Origin: a virus
Strand: one strand, 5' to 3'
Length of the DNA: 22,675 nucleotides
IMG/VR virus record: IMGVR_UViG_3300035698_012653
Location: 1 to 22,675 of that record
Position numbers and translations under genes: made by a program
In this document: piece by piece, positions 8,137 through 14,311 of the stretch
Numbering within the stretch: the first letter of the stretch is position 1
Layout: the number at the start of each line of letters is the position of its first letter
Notes under the pieces: model-generated
The model's input: the letters and a program-made list of their open reading frames with translations, nothing else
Database searches by the model: none
Told to the model about the DNA's origin: nothing

Positions 8137-8509
8137 GTTTTCTACCCTCCTGAAGTACATCGACCATTGCGCCACTTAGATTTAATTCTGCCTCAACTTT
8201 AGTTGGCATCATTTTAACCCACAATTTGAAGAACTCAGCAGGATTGTCACGAGCAAACTCTGTTAATGCCTCTTCACCACCAATACCAGCATAAGCTGCC
8301 TTTAGAGCGTCAGTCACAGACTTCGTCAACTTGTTTGGAGTTCCCTTCACCCTACCACCAACTTTTGGGTGACCCATCTGAAATCGCCACCAATGAGTCT
8401 TAGGATCCGGTGCTGTCGGATTTGTCGCGTGGCTAAATAACGCCTCGGTCAATTCGGCCTCGCGTTGTTTTGCTTCCTTCGCACTCAGCTTTTTAGCTTT
8501 TTCAGTCAT
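8099..8509 (-). CDS. Probable terminase small subunit
   Basis: The product is a 136-aa protein with a basic start (MTEKAKKLSAKEAKQREAEL). A WWRFQMGHPKVGGRVKGTPN block near residue 41 leads into KLTKSVTDALKAAYAGIGGE, and the C-terminal tail is basic (KPKSKRS). The G(R/G)xxGxxN(K/R) motif followed by helices is common in small terminase-type and related DNA-binding phage proteins. The best evidence is position: it overlaps the 5' end of terL. Small terminases bind the packaging start site and recruit the motor. The upstream ribosome site is weak (GAAG). Specific recognition of a family is only moderate. Confidence 0.65.
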   Translation of the reverse strand: MTEKAKKLSAKEAKQREAELTEALFSHATNPTAPDPKTHWWRFQMGHPKVGGRVKGTPNKLTKSVTDALKAAYAGIGGEEALTEFARDNPAEFFKLWVKMMPTKVEAELNLSGAMVDVLQEGRKRVAAAKPKSKRS

Positions 8510-8561
8510 ACTTCAATTTTCACCAGATTATCACTACACTAATTTTGAACTTCAAAAGAAC

Positions 8562-8589
8562 AGGGTGTAGAACTCTCGCACTACACCCT
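8562..8589. other. 9-bp perfect hairpin upstream of small terminase
   Basis: The arms 8562-8570 (AGGGTGTAG) and 8581-8589 (CTACACCCT) are perfect complements around a 10-nt loop. The T-run after it is short in both directions. It could be a weak terminator for leftward primase transcripts entering the late operon, a leader hairpin of the late mRNA, or a protein-binding dyad. Confidence 0.45.
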
Positions 8590-8642
8590 AGTTTTGGAAG
8601 GGTATCAAAGTTCAGTGTCCATAACTATATTCCCTAATTCTT

Positions 8643-8656
8643 GTTTGTAAACAAAC
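8643..8656. promoter_or_regulatory. Operator-like dyad GTTTGT-AA-ACAAAC
   Basis: Six-base inverted arms are separated by two bases in the non-coding region upstream of the late operon. It may be a binding site for a regulator. The dyad is short and could be chance in AT-rich DNA. Confidence 0.3.
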
Positions 8657-8691
8657 GGTTTTTATTACGCCGATTTTCTCAAAAATAATAA

Positions 8692-8980
8692 GGTAACCAA
8701 ACTTATCACCCTAGATACCTTCTTGTTACCTCGCCCCAAGCCTTGCTCACCAAAGGTTTCAGCCCTAAAAGGTAACAGGTAACAAGATTTTTCTCCTGAA
8801 GTCCGTTATAGTAGGTAATTTTATTTTTATTTTATTATTATTTTCCTTATATATATCTATATATTACTTGTTACCTTGTTACCTTGTTACCTTATATAGA
8901 TATAGTATAATAAAAACAACAACTTAAGTAGGTAACAAAAAAGGTAACAAGCCTAGCAAAACAAGCTAAAAGGTAACAAG
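8692..8980. repeat. GGTAACAAG iteron-like repeat cluster
   Basis: Copies read on the plus strand as GGTAACA(AG) lie at 8771-8777, 8778-8786, 8931-8938, 8943-8951 and 8972-8980, with a variant GGTAACCA at 8692-8699. Copies read on the minus strand lie at 8722-8730 and as three exactly tandem 8-bp units at 8868-8875, 8876-8883 and 8884-8891. A further degenerate copy (GGTAATT) is at about 8813. The cluster spans an AT-rich segment. The copies change orientation across the cluster. Repeat identity is directly visible; an origin or regulator-binding role is inference. Confidence 0.7.
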
Positions 8981-8997
8981 TATTGCAGTTTTCACGC

Positions 8998-11325
8998 TTA
9001 TAAGGGCTCCCCATCTTTCAATGATATACGAATTTCATCATTAGAAAGGTTCTTCTTCAGCCATACGCGATGTACAGTATTGTCAATTTTTATAGTTTTT
9101 GCCATTTTTGTGAAGCCAAGTTTTTTCATTATTATGTTCTTTTTTGAGTTATGGAGCTCAAGTTCTGGATGCTCAAACGTCAAAGCGCTGAATAAACTAC
9201 TTGTGCAAACACAGTCTTTGTTGTATAAATATCCCCCAATTTCAAGCATTTCACGTACCTCCGAGAGCCCCTCAAAGGAGTCTTCCTCAGTAGCAACCAT
9301 GCTTAATTTTGCATTCGTCATAGGCGCCCATTTCATTGTAAGGAACTCTTCTGATAGTTCCATATCCAAGAACCAGCGATGCACCTCAGCACTGTACGTC
9401 CTGATCCCTTCAAACAGTTTAGGGAAGTATTCTTGGTATGGCATACCTACAATCTTGTTAATGTCGCCCAATTCTTGTATGTCTGAGAACATAACCATCC
9501 AGCGACGGTCACTAGCTGCGATCGGTAATGCCGTCTTGAAGTTCGTGAAGCATATATAATTCGTGGTGTTATACGTCATATATGTCTTCACACCTTTTGG
9601 GTTGATCTGGATCCTACTATCAGTAATCAAAGGCTTCAAGGCATTCATCGCGTCGTAACGATTATGCCCTTGGAGTAAGAGCTCTTCAAGTACGTTAACA
9701 ACCACATTGACAGCCCAGTCATTAAAGTTTGATGAGACCTGTGTCGGGTTGACAACGCCGACGTTTGGAACACCTAAACATAAACGAAGCAGCTCGCCGA
9801 TGAAAGACTTACCTACACCCTCGATTGACTGTATCAAAGGAGACCATAGGATTTTTCGCCCGGGGAATTGCACTTGATGGGCCAGCCACTGTAAAAGGAT
9901 GTCTGCATCTTTCTCGTTGCTAACCAACATCGCCAAATGTCGCTTTATACTTTCAGCAACCTCGAGCCCCTCTTTAGTCAGGTTATCAGCAGCTTTAGGG
10001 AGTGAGTTCTTATTGAAAGTATTTACAACCTTCTTCCCGTCAAGGAACAATATCCGGTCTTCAAATTCAGGTAGGTAAGCAGGATAACTTGTTCGTTCAA
10101 CAAATCCGTAGTCGGCGACGAAGTACGACGCTGATTGTTTACTGCCTTTCTCACTCACAGGGATGCGCCAGCCGTTTTCCATGTTAAAACTCTGAGCGCT
10201 ATAAAAATCGCAAGAGGTTAAATTGATAAAAGCACCGTGGCTGACAACATACGACCACTGCTTACACCATTCCGGTGCGCTGTTATTGCCGTTCATCTTT
10301 TCAATTTGAGCAGGTCGAACCATAGCCCTACAAAGTGCGATTGCCGGTTTGACTTTCGTCAAGAAGTGTAATCGAGTTTGAAGTACACTTGCTATACGTT
10401 CAAAACCTTCGCCACTTAACTCGGCTTTTCTTATCGCAGGCAGGATATCAAGATCGATGTCTCGTTTATCTGAGGAGAATATCTTTTCGATAAAACCTTT
10501 GATATTTGCTTCAACTTGGAGGTAGTCTACCTCTTTACACATATAAGATATTGTGCCAAGCGTCACACCACCACCAACTTTGAAAGATTTCCAGCGCTTT
10601 TCGGTTTCACCCTCTTGATATGTATCGCCGCCTAAAGACCAGTTCTCCCAAAGTGTAAGCCCTTCAACTGTATCCCATTCGTTAAGGGCCATTCCGACTT
10701 TCACCCATTCATCGTTCATCATGTTGGGATCAAGCTTAGCAAGCAATTCCTCAACCTTATCAGTATCCCAACCATGGTTGTCACCATTGATTAAGCCTTC
10801 GAAGTCACCTAAGTCGCTGTCGTCAGATGCGGCCGTTGTCTTGTGGATAAGTTTCGCCAAAGCTAACGGGGTTTCATCTTCAAACAGTTCAAAGTCTCTA
10901 TCAAACCATTCGTATTCAACACCGTCAACAGAGCTGCCGACGATAACGCACTGTGCACCCACCGTGAGGAAATCAATTCCAGGATACTTCTTAAAAGTCT
11001 TATGGAATGATCCCTCACGGTAATCTTTCGGAAGTCGTGTATAATAATGTCTACCGCCAGAAGGTGTGAGCACTGTAGGATCCAAACTTATGTCTAAATC
11101 CTTTACTAGTTGATCATAGCTTTCTTCGCCACCGTTTTTAGGATCAACATCAACAACCAAGTAACCCTGTTGGATAACCATACCAATGTTGCCGTCGTAG
11201 CTTAAAATTTCGCTATCAGATAAAACCCTGTTAACCCAATCTTTGAGATAAGGTCTTTTACCTTTTAGCGTCGTTAAAACTTTACCTGCTGCGAGGTATT
11301 TCTTTACTGAACTTTTGTTTTTCAT
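8998..11325 (-). CDS. Primase-helicase: Prim-Pol, PriCT and SF3 (D5/P4-like) domains
   Basis: The product is a 775-aa replication protein. The N-terminal archaeo-eukaryotic Prim-Pol domain shows YLVVDVDPKNGG (Asp 59, Asp 61), TPSGGRHYY (His 93) and PGIDFL (Asp 118), the catalytic set of the family. Residues about 186-265 (WDTDKVEELL through GTISYM) look like a PriCT linker domain. The C-terminal superfamily 3 helicase has IEGVGKS Walker A at 501-507, a Walker B-like VVVNVLEELL at 541-550, and TTNYICFTN then SDRRWMVMF near 587-613. Such proteins open the origin and lay down primers. The gene starts 8 bp after the HTH regulator gene, and the iteron cluster lies just past its stop codon. Confidence 0.9.
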   Translation of the reverse strand: MKNKSSVKKYLAAGKVLTTLKGKRPYLKDWVNRVLSDSEILSYDGNIGMVIQQGYLVVDVDPKNGGEESYDQLVKDLDISLDPTVLTPSGGRHYYTRLPKDYREGSFHKTFKKYPGIDFLTVGAQCVIVGSSVDGVEYEWFDRDFELFEDETPLALAKLIHKTTAASDDSDLGDFEGLINGDNHGWDTDKVEELLAKLDPNMMNDEWVKVGMALNEWDTVEGLTLWENWSLGGDTYQEGETEKRWKSFKVGGGVTLGTISYMCKEVDYLQVEANIKGFIEKIFSSDKRDIDLDILPAIRKAELSGEGFERIASVLQTRLHFLTKVKPAIALCRAMVRPAQIEKMNGNNSAPEWCKQWSYVVSHGAFINLTSCDFYSAQSFNMENGWRIPVSEKGSKQSASYFVADYGFVERTSYPAYLPEFEDRILFLDGKKVVNTFNKNSLPKAADNLTKEGLEVAESIKRHLAMLVSNEKDADILLQWLAHQVQFPGRKILWSPLIQSIEGVGKSFIGELLRLCLGVPNVGVVNPTQVSSNFNDWAVNVVVNVLEELLLQGHNRYDAMNALKPLITDSRIQINPKGVKTYMTYNTTNYICFTNFKTALPIAASDRRWMVMFSDIQELGDINKIVGMPYQEYFPKLFEGIRTYSAEVHRWFLDMELSEEFLTMKWAPMTNAKLSMVATEEDSFEGLSEVREMLEIGGYLYNKDCVCTSSLFSALTFEHPELELHNSKKNIIMKKLGFTKMAKTIKIDNTVHRVWLKKNLSNDEIRISLKDGEPL

Positions 11326-11333
11326 AGATCATC

Positions 11334-11537
11334 TCACTGCTCGAGGGATTTTAGGTAGGTGCTCATTCGGGTCAAGGTTGAAAGTTGATAGTTCTGAACC
11401 ACGCCTTTCCGTAACTTATAAACGGTGGGGTATGAGACTTCACTGTCAGCGGCGATCTTAACAGGTTTGATATTCAAAGCTTTCAACCTGTCAGAAATTT
11501 CCTTAAGACTAAGGACGTCAATTGTCATGTCACTCAT
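11334..11537 (-). CDS. Small HTH DNA-binding regulator
   Basis: The product is 67 aa. Residues 24-45 (KPVKIAADSEVSYPTVYKLR plus KG) have the spacing of a lambda-type helix-turn-helix, with the recognition helix around SYPTVYKLR. The start at 11537 has AGGA eight bases upstream. The gene is first in the leftward unit that continues into the primase, and its promoter region faces that of the rightward early operon. A Cro-like role repressing one or both divergent promoters is a natural inference. No multimerisation or cleavage domain is present, unlike CI-type repressors. Confidence 0.7.
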   Translation of the reverse strand: MSDMTIDVLSLKEISDRLKALNIKPVKIAADSEVSYPTVYKLRKGVVQNYQLSTLTRMSTYLKSLEQ

Positions 11538-11570
11538 GTAATTTTCCTAATTATTATGGATAATCGTCTA

Positions 11571-11584
11571 CATTATATATAATG
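11571..11584. promoter_or_regulatory. Perfect 14-bp palindrome in divergent promoter region
   Basis: CATTATATATAATG is its own reverse complement. It contains TATAAT on both strands and overlaps the -10 hexamer proposed for the leftward regulator-primase promoter. It could be a -10 core, an operator, or both. Confidence 0.45.
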
Positions 11585-11602
11585 CCTTGAAAAATTTGTA
11601 CA
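11574..11602 (-). promoter_or_regulatory. Leftward promoter for the HTH regulator-primase unit
   Basis: Reading leftward, TGTACA (11602-11597) lies 17 bp before TATATA (11579-11574). Transcription would start near 11567, about 30 bases before the ATG at 11537. The same TGTACA-N17-(-10) layout occurs at four other intergenic places in the window. Confidence 0.5.
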
Positions 11603-11620
11603 TCTTTATAAACAAAAAGG

Positions 11621-11649
11621 TGTACAGTGCGCTAAGGGTAAGACATAGT
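11621..11649 (+). promoter_or_regulatory. Rightward early promoter
   Basis: TGTACA (11621-11626) lies 17 bp before CATAGT (11644-11649), which matches 4 of 6 bases of TATAAT. A start near 11656 would give a leader of about 45 bases before the ATG at 11702. It faces the leftward promoter, so a regulator bound here could control both. Confidence 0.45.
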
Positions 11650-11701
11650 ATCTCTATTGAACGCGGCATCTGATCGCAATATAAAGGAAAAGGAAAATGA
11701 A

Positions 11702-12055
11702 ATGACTTTAACTTTGACTGTTGCCTCTAATACTTCTGAAGTAATGACTGCTTGCGGAAAACAGTTAACCAAAGAAGCCGTTTGGGGAGACTATTCTAAA
11801 GAGAACGACAAGGGCATGATCGTTGCTGATTGTAAACTTGGTGGTTTTGAACGAGCAAAAGCTCGTTCTAAAGAAAAATGTCCTATTTTCAAGTCTTTCG
11901 TTCCTTATAAATCCGTCACAGTTGTTTGTGATGAACATGAAGCAGATGAAGTTGTTTATTGGTTAAATTATGTTCATGGCGGCGACTGTATTTCACGTGA
12001 AAAGAAACTTCCAAACGGTAAGATTGCTTTTCGTTCCAACTATATGTGTTGGTAA
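11702..12055 (+). CDS. Early protein of unknown function (117 aa)
   Basis: The start at ATG 11702 is chosen over an upstream TTG at 11657 because AAGGAAAAGGA lies just before it. The 117-aa product begins MTLTLTVASNTSEVMTACGK. It has five cysteines (in ACGK, ADCK, EKCP, VVCDEH and GDC) plus a C-terminal MCW. A VTVVCDEHEADEVVYWLNYV block near residue 72 looks like a strand-helix unit. I recognise no family. As the first gene of the rightward early operon it may act on the host, but this is inferred only from position. Confidence 0.55.
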   Translation: MTLTLTVASNTSEVMTACGKQLTKEAVWGDYSKENDKGMIVADCKLGGFERAKARSKEKCPIFKSFVPYKSVTVVCDEHEADEVVYWLNYVHGGDCISREKKLPNGKIAFRSNYMCW

Positions 12056-12087
12056 ATCTTAAGTCTCAACGGTATTAAAGCCTTAAC

Positions 12088-12212
12088 AGCCTCAGACATC
12101 TTCGGATGCTGGGGCTTAGTGCGTGAGAGAGTGTTACTTTCGCCCCATATAGGATAGGTCCGGCTTTTTGCACAAAGACTTATCTAAAGGTTGCCTCAGA
12201 ACGCTCTCTCAC
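12088..12212 (+). ncRNA. Structured leader RNA with alternative pairings
   Basis: The 189-bp gap 12056-12244 folds strongly as RNA. Bases 12088-12095 pair with 12109-12116 (8 pairs, one U-G). After a bulged A, CATC (12097-12100) pairs with GATG (12105-12108) around a UUCG tetraloop. A long-range 13-pair stem with one wobble joins 12123-12135 to 12200-12212. Inside it, 12153-12160 pairs with 12177-12184 (one wobble). No U-run follows the first hairpin. Hence it is not a classic terminator, and a cis-regulatory or separate small RNA is more likely. The structure was found by eye, not by an energy calculation. Confidence 0.5.
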
Positions 12213-12244
12213 TAACGATAAAATGATAAAAGGAACTAACCAAA

Positions 12245-12511
12245 ATGACAACTGTTACACGCCGACAGCTATTTACACACGCCCAATCAATAGGTGTTGA
12301 AATCACTGAAGAAACCGGCGGAGGCTTTAGACACTTTCACGCCTATTCTCCAGTGGGTAAAATATTTATAGGTTCAACTTGTCATAACACAGGGCTTGGT
12401 GATGCTTACCCAGGTGATAAGCCTGAGTGGGGATTTATGTTAAATGAAATTGAGATAGAAGATTGTGGCGCTGGTAAGAGTTGTGAAACTTGTTATCCAA
12501 CAGATGATTAA
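12245..12511 (+). CDS. Early protein of unknown function (88 aa)
   Basis: The product is 88 aa, with AAAAGGAACTAACCAAA before the ATG. It begins MTTVTRRQLFTHAQSIGVEI, then GGGFRHFHAYSPVGKIFIGS, a Cys-His pair (TCHNTG), and a C-terminal GAGKSCETCYP. The Cys-x-x-Cys and Cys-His could bind a metal, but nothing confirms this. No family is recognised. It lies between two strong RNA structures (12088-12212 and 12515-12574), so its mRNA segment may be processed or regulated separately. Confidence 0.55.
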   Translation: MTTVTRRQLFTHAQSIGVEITEETGGGFRHFHAYSPVGKIFIGSTCHNTGLGDAYPGDKPEWGFMLNEIEIEDCGAGKSCETCYPTDD

Positions 12512-12514
12512 AAC

Positions 12515-12574
12515 TTTCGATTTTATCAAATCGTTGACACGTAAAACTGTGCCAGCGATTTGATAAAATCGAAA
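12515..12574 (+). repeat. 60-nt long hairpin: 19-bp perfect inverted repeat
   Basis: The arms 12515-12533 and 12556-12574 are perfect 19-bp complements. The stem continues inwards with three more pairs (one wobble), a mismatch and three pairs, closing on an 8-nt loop. Each arm is itself nearly palindromic (CGATTT-N4-AAATCG and its complement), so the DNA could equally hold two regulator-binding dyads. No U-run follows, which argues against a simple terminator; an RNase III processing site is plausible. Confidence 0.6.
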
Positions 12575-12608
12575 TCTACAACCAAACTGAAACTAAAAGG
12601 AAACTAAA

Positions 12609-12962
12609 ATGTCATTAGAAAATGAAGTTAAAGAATTGACTGCAGCTATTGCCGCCCTTACGAAAGTGTTTGTAGACGCAGCACCCACGGGCGTCGACGA
12701 TATTACTACTGAAGACAAACCTAAAGCAGCAAAAAAGTCCGCTAAAGTTAAGGTTAAAACTAAAGCTGAACTCAAGGCTGAAGCTGCAGAAGCAGAAGCA
12801 GAAGCAGAAGCAGAAGCAGAAGCAGAAGCAGAAGCAGAAGCAGTTGAAGAAGTTGAAGACGACGATCGTGATAAAACAGTTGATGCCCTTCGTGAGTTGG
12901 CAGCACTTAAGATCGGTGAGGGTATAGCACGTGGCGACATCAAAAAGATGATCAAAAATTAG
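12609..12962 (+). CDS. Acidic Ala-Glu repeat protein, C-terminus probably frameshifted
   Basis: The open frame codes for 117 aa. An N-terminal helix (MSLENEVKELTAAIAALTKV) is followed by a Lys-rich stretch (PKAAKKSAKVKVKTKAELKA), an Ala-Glu repeat coded by nine exact GCAGAA units (12786-12839), and a VDALRELAALKIGEGIARGD segment ending MIKN. The stop comes abruptly after five A's. The next 72 bases, in the -1 frame, code for a sensible continuation and end 2 bp before the next ATG. Related phage proteins, as I recall them, end with a similar Gly-x-x-x-x-x-Asp-Leu-Asp motif. The full product would be about 141 aa. The function is unknown; an accessory role in replication is possible from context. 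Confidence 0.65.
   Translation: MSLENEVKELTAAIAALTKVFVDAAPTGVDDITTEDKPKAAKKSAKVKVKTKAELKAEAAEAEAEAEAEAEAEAEAEAVEEVEDDDRDKTVDALRELAALKIGEGIARGDIKKMIKN
12786..12839 (+). repeat. Nine tandem GCAGAA hexamers
   Basis: Fifty-four bases consist of exact 6-bp units that encode alternating Ala-Glu. Gain or loss of units keeps the frame, so length variation among isolates is expected. Confidence 0.95.
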
Positions 12963-13033
12963 GTGGTGACACTGTATCAGACCTTGATGCAAAAGCTTGT
13001 GCTAAATTGTATACGCAGCTTGAGGCATTATAA
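12962..13033 (+). other. -1 frame continuation of the Ala-Glu repeat protein
   Basis: Reading from GGT at 12962 gives GGDTVSDLDAKACAKLYTQL, then Glu-Ala-Leu and a TAA at 13031-13033. Joined to the preceding frame by one extra A in the A5 run at 12954-12958, it forms an unbroken protein with an ending normal for its family. It stops 2 bp before the DUF2800 gene and contains that gene's ribosome site (GAGG, 13022-13025). Either one A has been lost, or ribosomes shift here. Confidence 0.55.
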
Positions 13034-13035
13034 GC

Positions 13036-14172
13036 ATGGCTGCTCATGCAAAATTGTCAGCATCAGGATCCTCGAAGTGGCTTGGTTGTCCGGGATCCGT
13101 AAATGCTGAGGCCAAATATCCGAACGAAAGTTCGGAGTTTGCTATCGAAGGGACGCGAGCTCATGAGCTTGCGGACCTTTGCCTCAAAAGCAATCAGGAT
13201 ACAGAGGAGTATATAGGGCGAGTTATTCACGATGTCGAAATTGATAAAGAGATGGCGAATTATGTTCAAGAATATCTTGACTACGTTCGTGCTCATATAA
13301 GTTCTACATCTATGTTCTTCACTGAAGATCGTGTTGATTTTTCTAATTACGTTCCAGGTGGCTTCGGCACATTAGACAGTGCAATCATTGATATGAAAGA
13401 ACGTGTCTGTCACTTGTTCGATCTGAAATATGGTCGAGGTGTGCAAGTATATGCCTTTGAAAATTCACAAGGTAAGCTCTATGGCCTTGGACTTCTTAAC
13501 GAATTAGGATGGATGGACGCCTTTGATACAGTACGCATCCATATCGTTCAACCCCGTAAAGTGACACCTGAGCCTTTCGATATTTCAGTTGAAGATTTGA
13601 AATTGTTCGGGGAATACGCTCGAGAACGGGCTGAACTAGCTTTAACAAAGTCGGCCCCACGTGTCCCAGGGGAAAAACAATGTCAATGGTGCGAAGCAGA
13701 GCACGAGTGCGAAGCCCTTGATAAATTTACAGAGGAGACTATCATGAGTGAATTTGATAATCTTGACGGTGAAATAGCTACGGGCACCTTAACTGACGAG
13801 CAGAAAAAAATCATTCTCGACAGTAAAAAACTGATTGAAAGCTTCTTGTCGGCGGTTGAAACTTCAGTCTATAAAACTCTTGAAACAGGCGATGACTTTC
13901 CGGGCTACAAATTGGTTGAGGGTCGATCTACACGTCGATGGACTGACGGCGCAGAGGGGTTTCTCGTGGGCGAAGTTGGTGAAGAGAAGGCTTATAATAA
14001 AAGTCTTATCGGCATCGGGGCTGCTGAAATCCTTTTAGGTAAAGGCAACGCTGATCAGTTTTTAGCTAAGCCACCTGGAAAACCCACCCTCGCGCCTGAG
14101 GGCGATAAACGTCCTGCAATTTTAAACAAAGATATCTCAGATGAATTTGATAATATGGAGGACGAGTTATGA
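13036..14172 (+). CDS. DUF2800 PD-(D/E)XK nuclease, Cas4/RecB-like
   Basis: The 378-aa product begins MAAHAKLSASGSSKWLGCPG, with EGTRAHELADL near residue 38; this His-x-x-Leu-Ser and EGTxAH start is the DUF2800 signature. The nuclease core has GGFGTLDSAIID (Asp 114) and HLFDLKYGRG (Asp 129, Lys 131), with Gln 145 and Tyr 149 after it. One N-terminal cysteine (Cys 18) and a CQWCEAEHEC cluster (216, 219, 225) give the four-cysteine layout of Fe-S nucleases such as AddB and Cas4. It probably resects or trims DNA ends in recombination-linked replication. Its stop overlaps the gapR start (ATGA). The Fe-S cluster is inferred. Confidence 0.85.
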   Translation: MAAHAKLSASGSSKWLGCPGSVNAEAKYPNESSEFAIEGTRAHELADLCLKSNQDTEEYIGRVIHDVEIDKEMANYVQEYLDYVRAHISSTSMFFTEDRVDFSNYVPGGFGTLDSAIIDMKERVCHLFDLKYGRGVQVYAFENSQGKLYGLGLLNELGWMDAFDTVRIHIVQPRKVTPEPFDISVEDLKLFGEYARERAELALTKSAPRVPGEKQCQWCEAEHECEALDKFTEETIMSEFDNLDGEIATGTLTDEQKKIILDSKKLIESFLSAVETSVYKTLETGDDFPGYKLVEGRSTRRWTDGAEGFLVGEVGEEKAYNKSLIGIGAAEILLGKGNADQFLAKPPGKPTLAPEGDKRPAILNKDISDEFDNMEDEL

Positions 14173-14217
14173 GTAAGGACGGACAAAATGAAGGAACAAG
14201 TGTTGGGGGTGTTGCAA

Positions 14218-14311
14218 GTGAAAGGTTGAAGTCTTTTATTGAACGTGTCGAGCGCCTTGAGGAAGTGAAAGGTTGAAGTCTTTTATTGAACGTGTCGAGC
14301 GCCTTGAGGAA
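14218..14311 (+). repeat. Exact 47-bp tandem duplication inside gapR
   Basis: Bases 14218-14264 and 14265-14311 are identical. The unit is not a multiple of three, so it breaks the reading frame. Perfect identity means the duplication is recent or technical. Confidence 0.95.

Larger units (their letters stand above)
8510..8997. other. Non-coding AT-rich region with iteron cluster, candidate origin
   Basis: This 488-bp stretch between the small terminase and primase genes has no credible ORF. It contains a 9-bp hairpin (8562-8589), a short dyad (8643-8656), about ten GGTAACAAG-type repeats (8692-8980), and a run of nearly pure A/T at about 8814-8865, with more A/T at 8892-8920. Repeats flanking an AT-rich unwinding segment beside the replicative primase-helicase gene are the usual architecture of an iteron-type origin. 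It must also hold the promoter for the late leftward operon, which I could not pin down. Confidence 0.5.

Noticed and set aside
8884-8911. Rightward promoter (TTGTTA, N16, TATAAT) in the repeat region
   Set aside because: It would drive RNA against the primase gene, and the hexamers fall in repeat and AT-rich sequence where matches arise easily; it could only matter as an origin transcript.
8692-8980. GGTAACAAG repeats as a CRISPR array
   Set aside because: Units are only 8-9 bp, spacing is irregular, orientation varies and there are no cas genes.
9080-9559. 159-aa rightward frame inside the primase gene
   Set aside because: It lies wholly opposite a well-supported primase-helicase, shows no family motif, and has no promoter or ribosome site.
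12088-12116. UUCG-capped hairpin as a Rho-independent terminator
   Set aside because: No U-run follows the stem, unlike the real terminator at 15883-15917; a regulatory RNA is a better fit.
12593-12955. Long antisense frames of Ser/Ala or Phe/Cys repeats opposite the Ala-Glu gene
   Set aside because: They are read from the reverse of the GCAGAA microsatellite, have no ribosome site and give low-complexity protein only.
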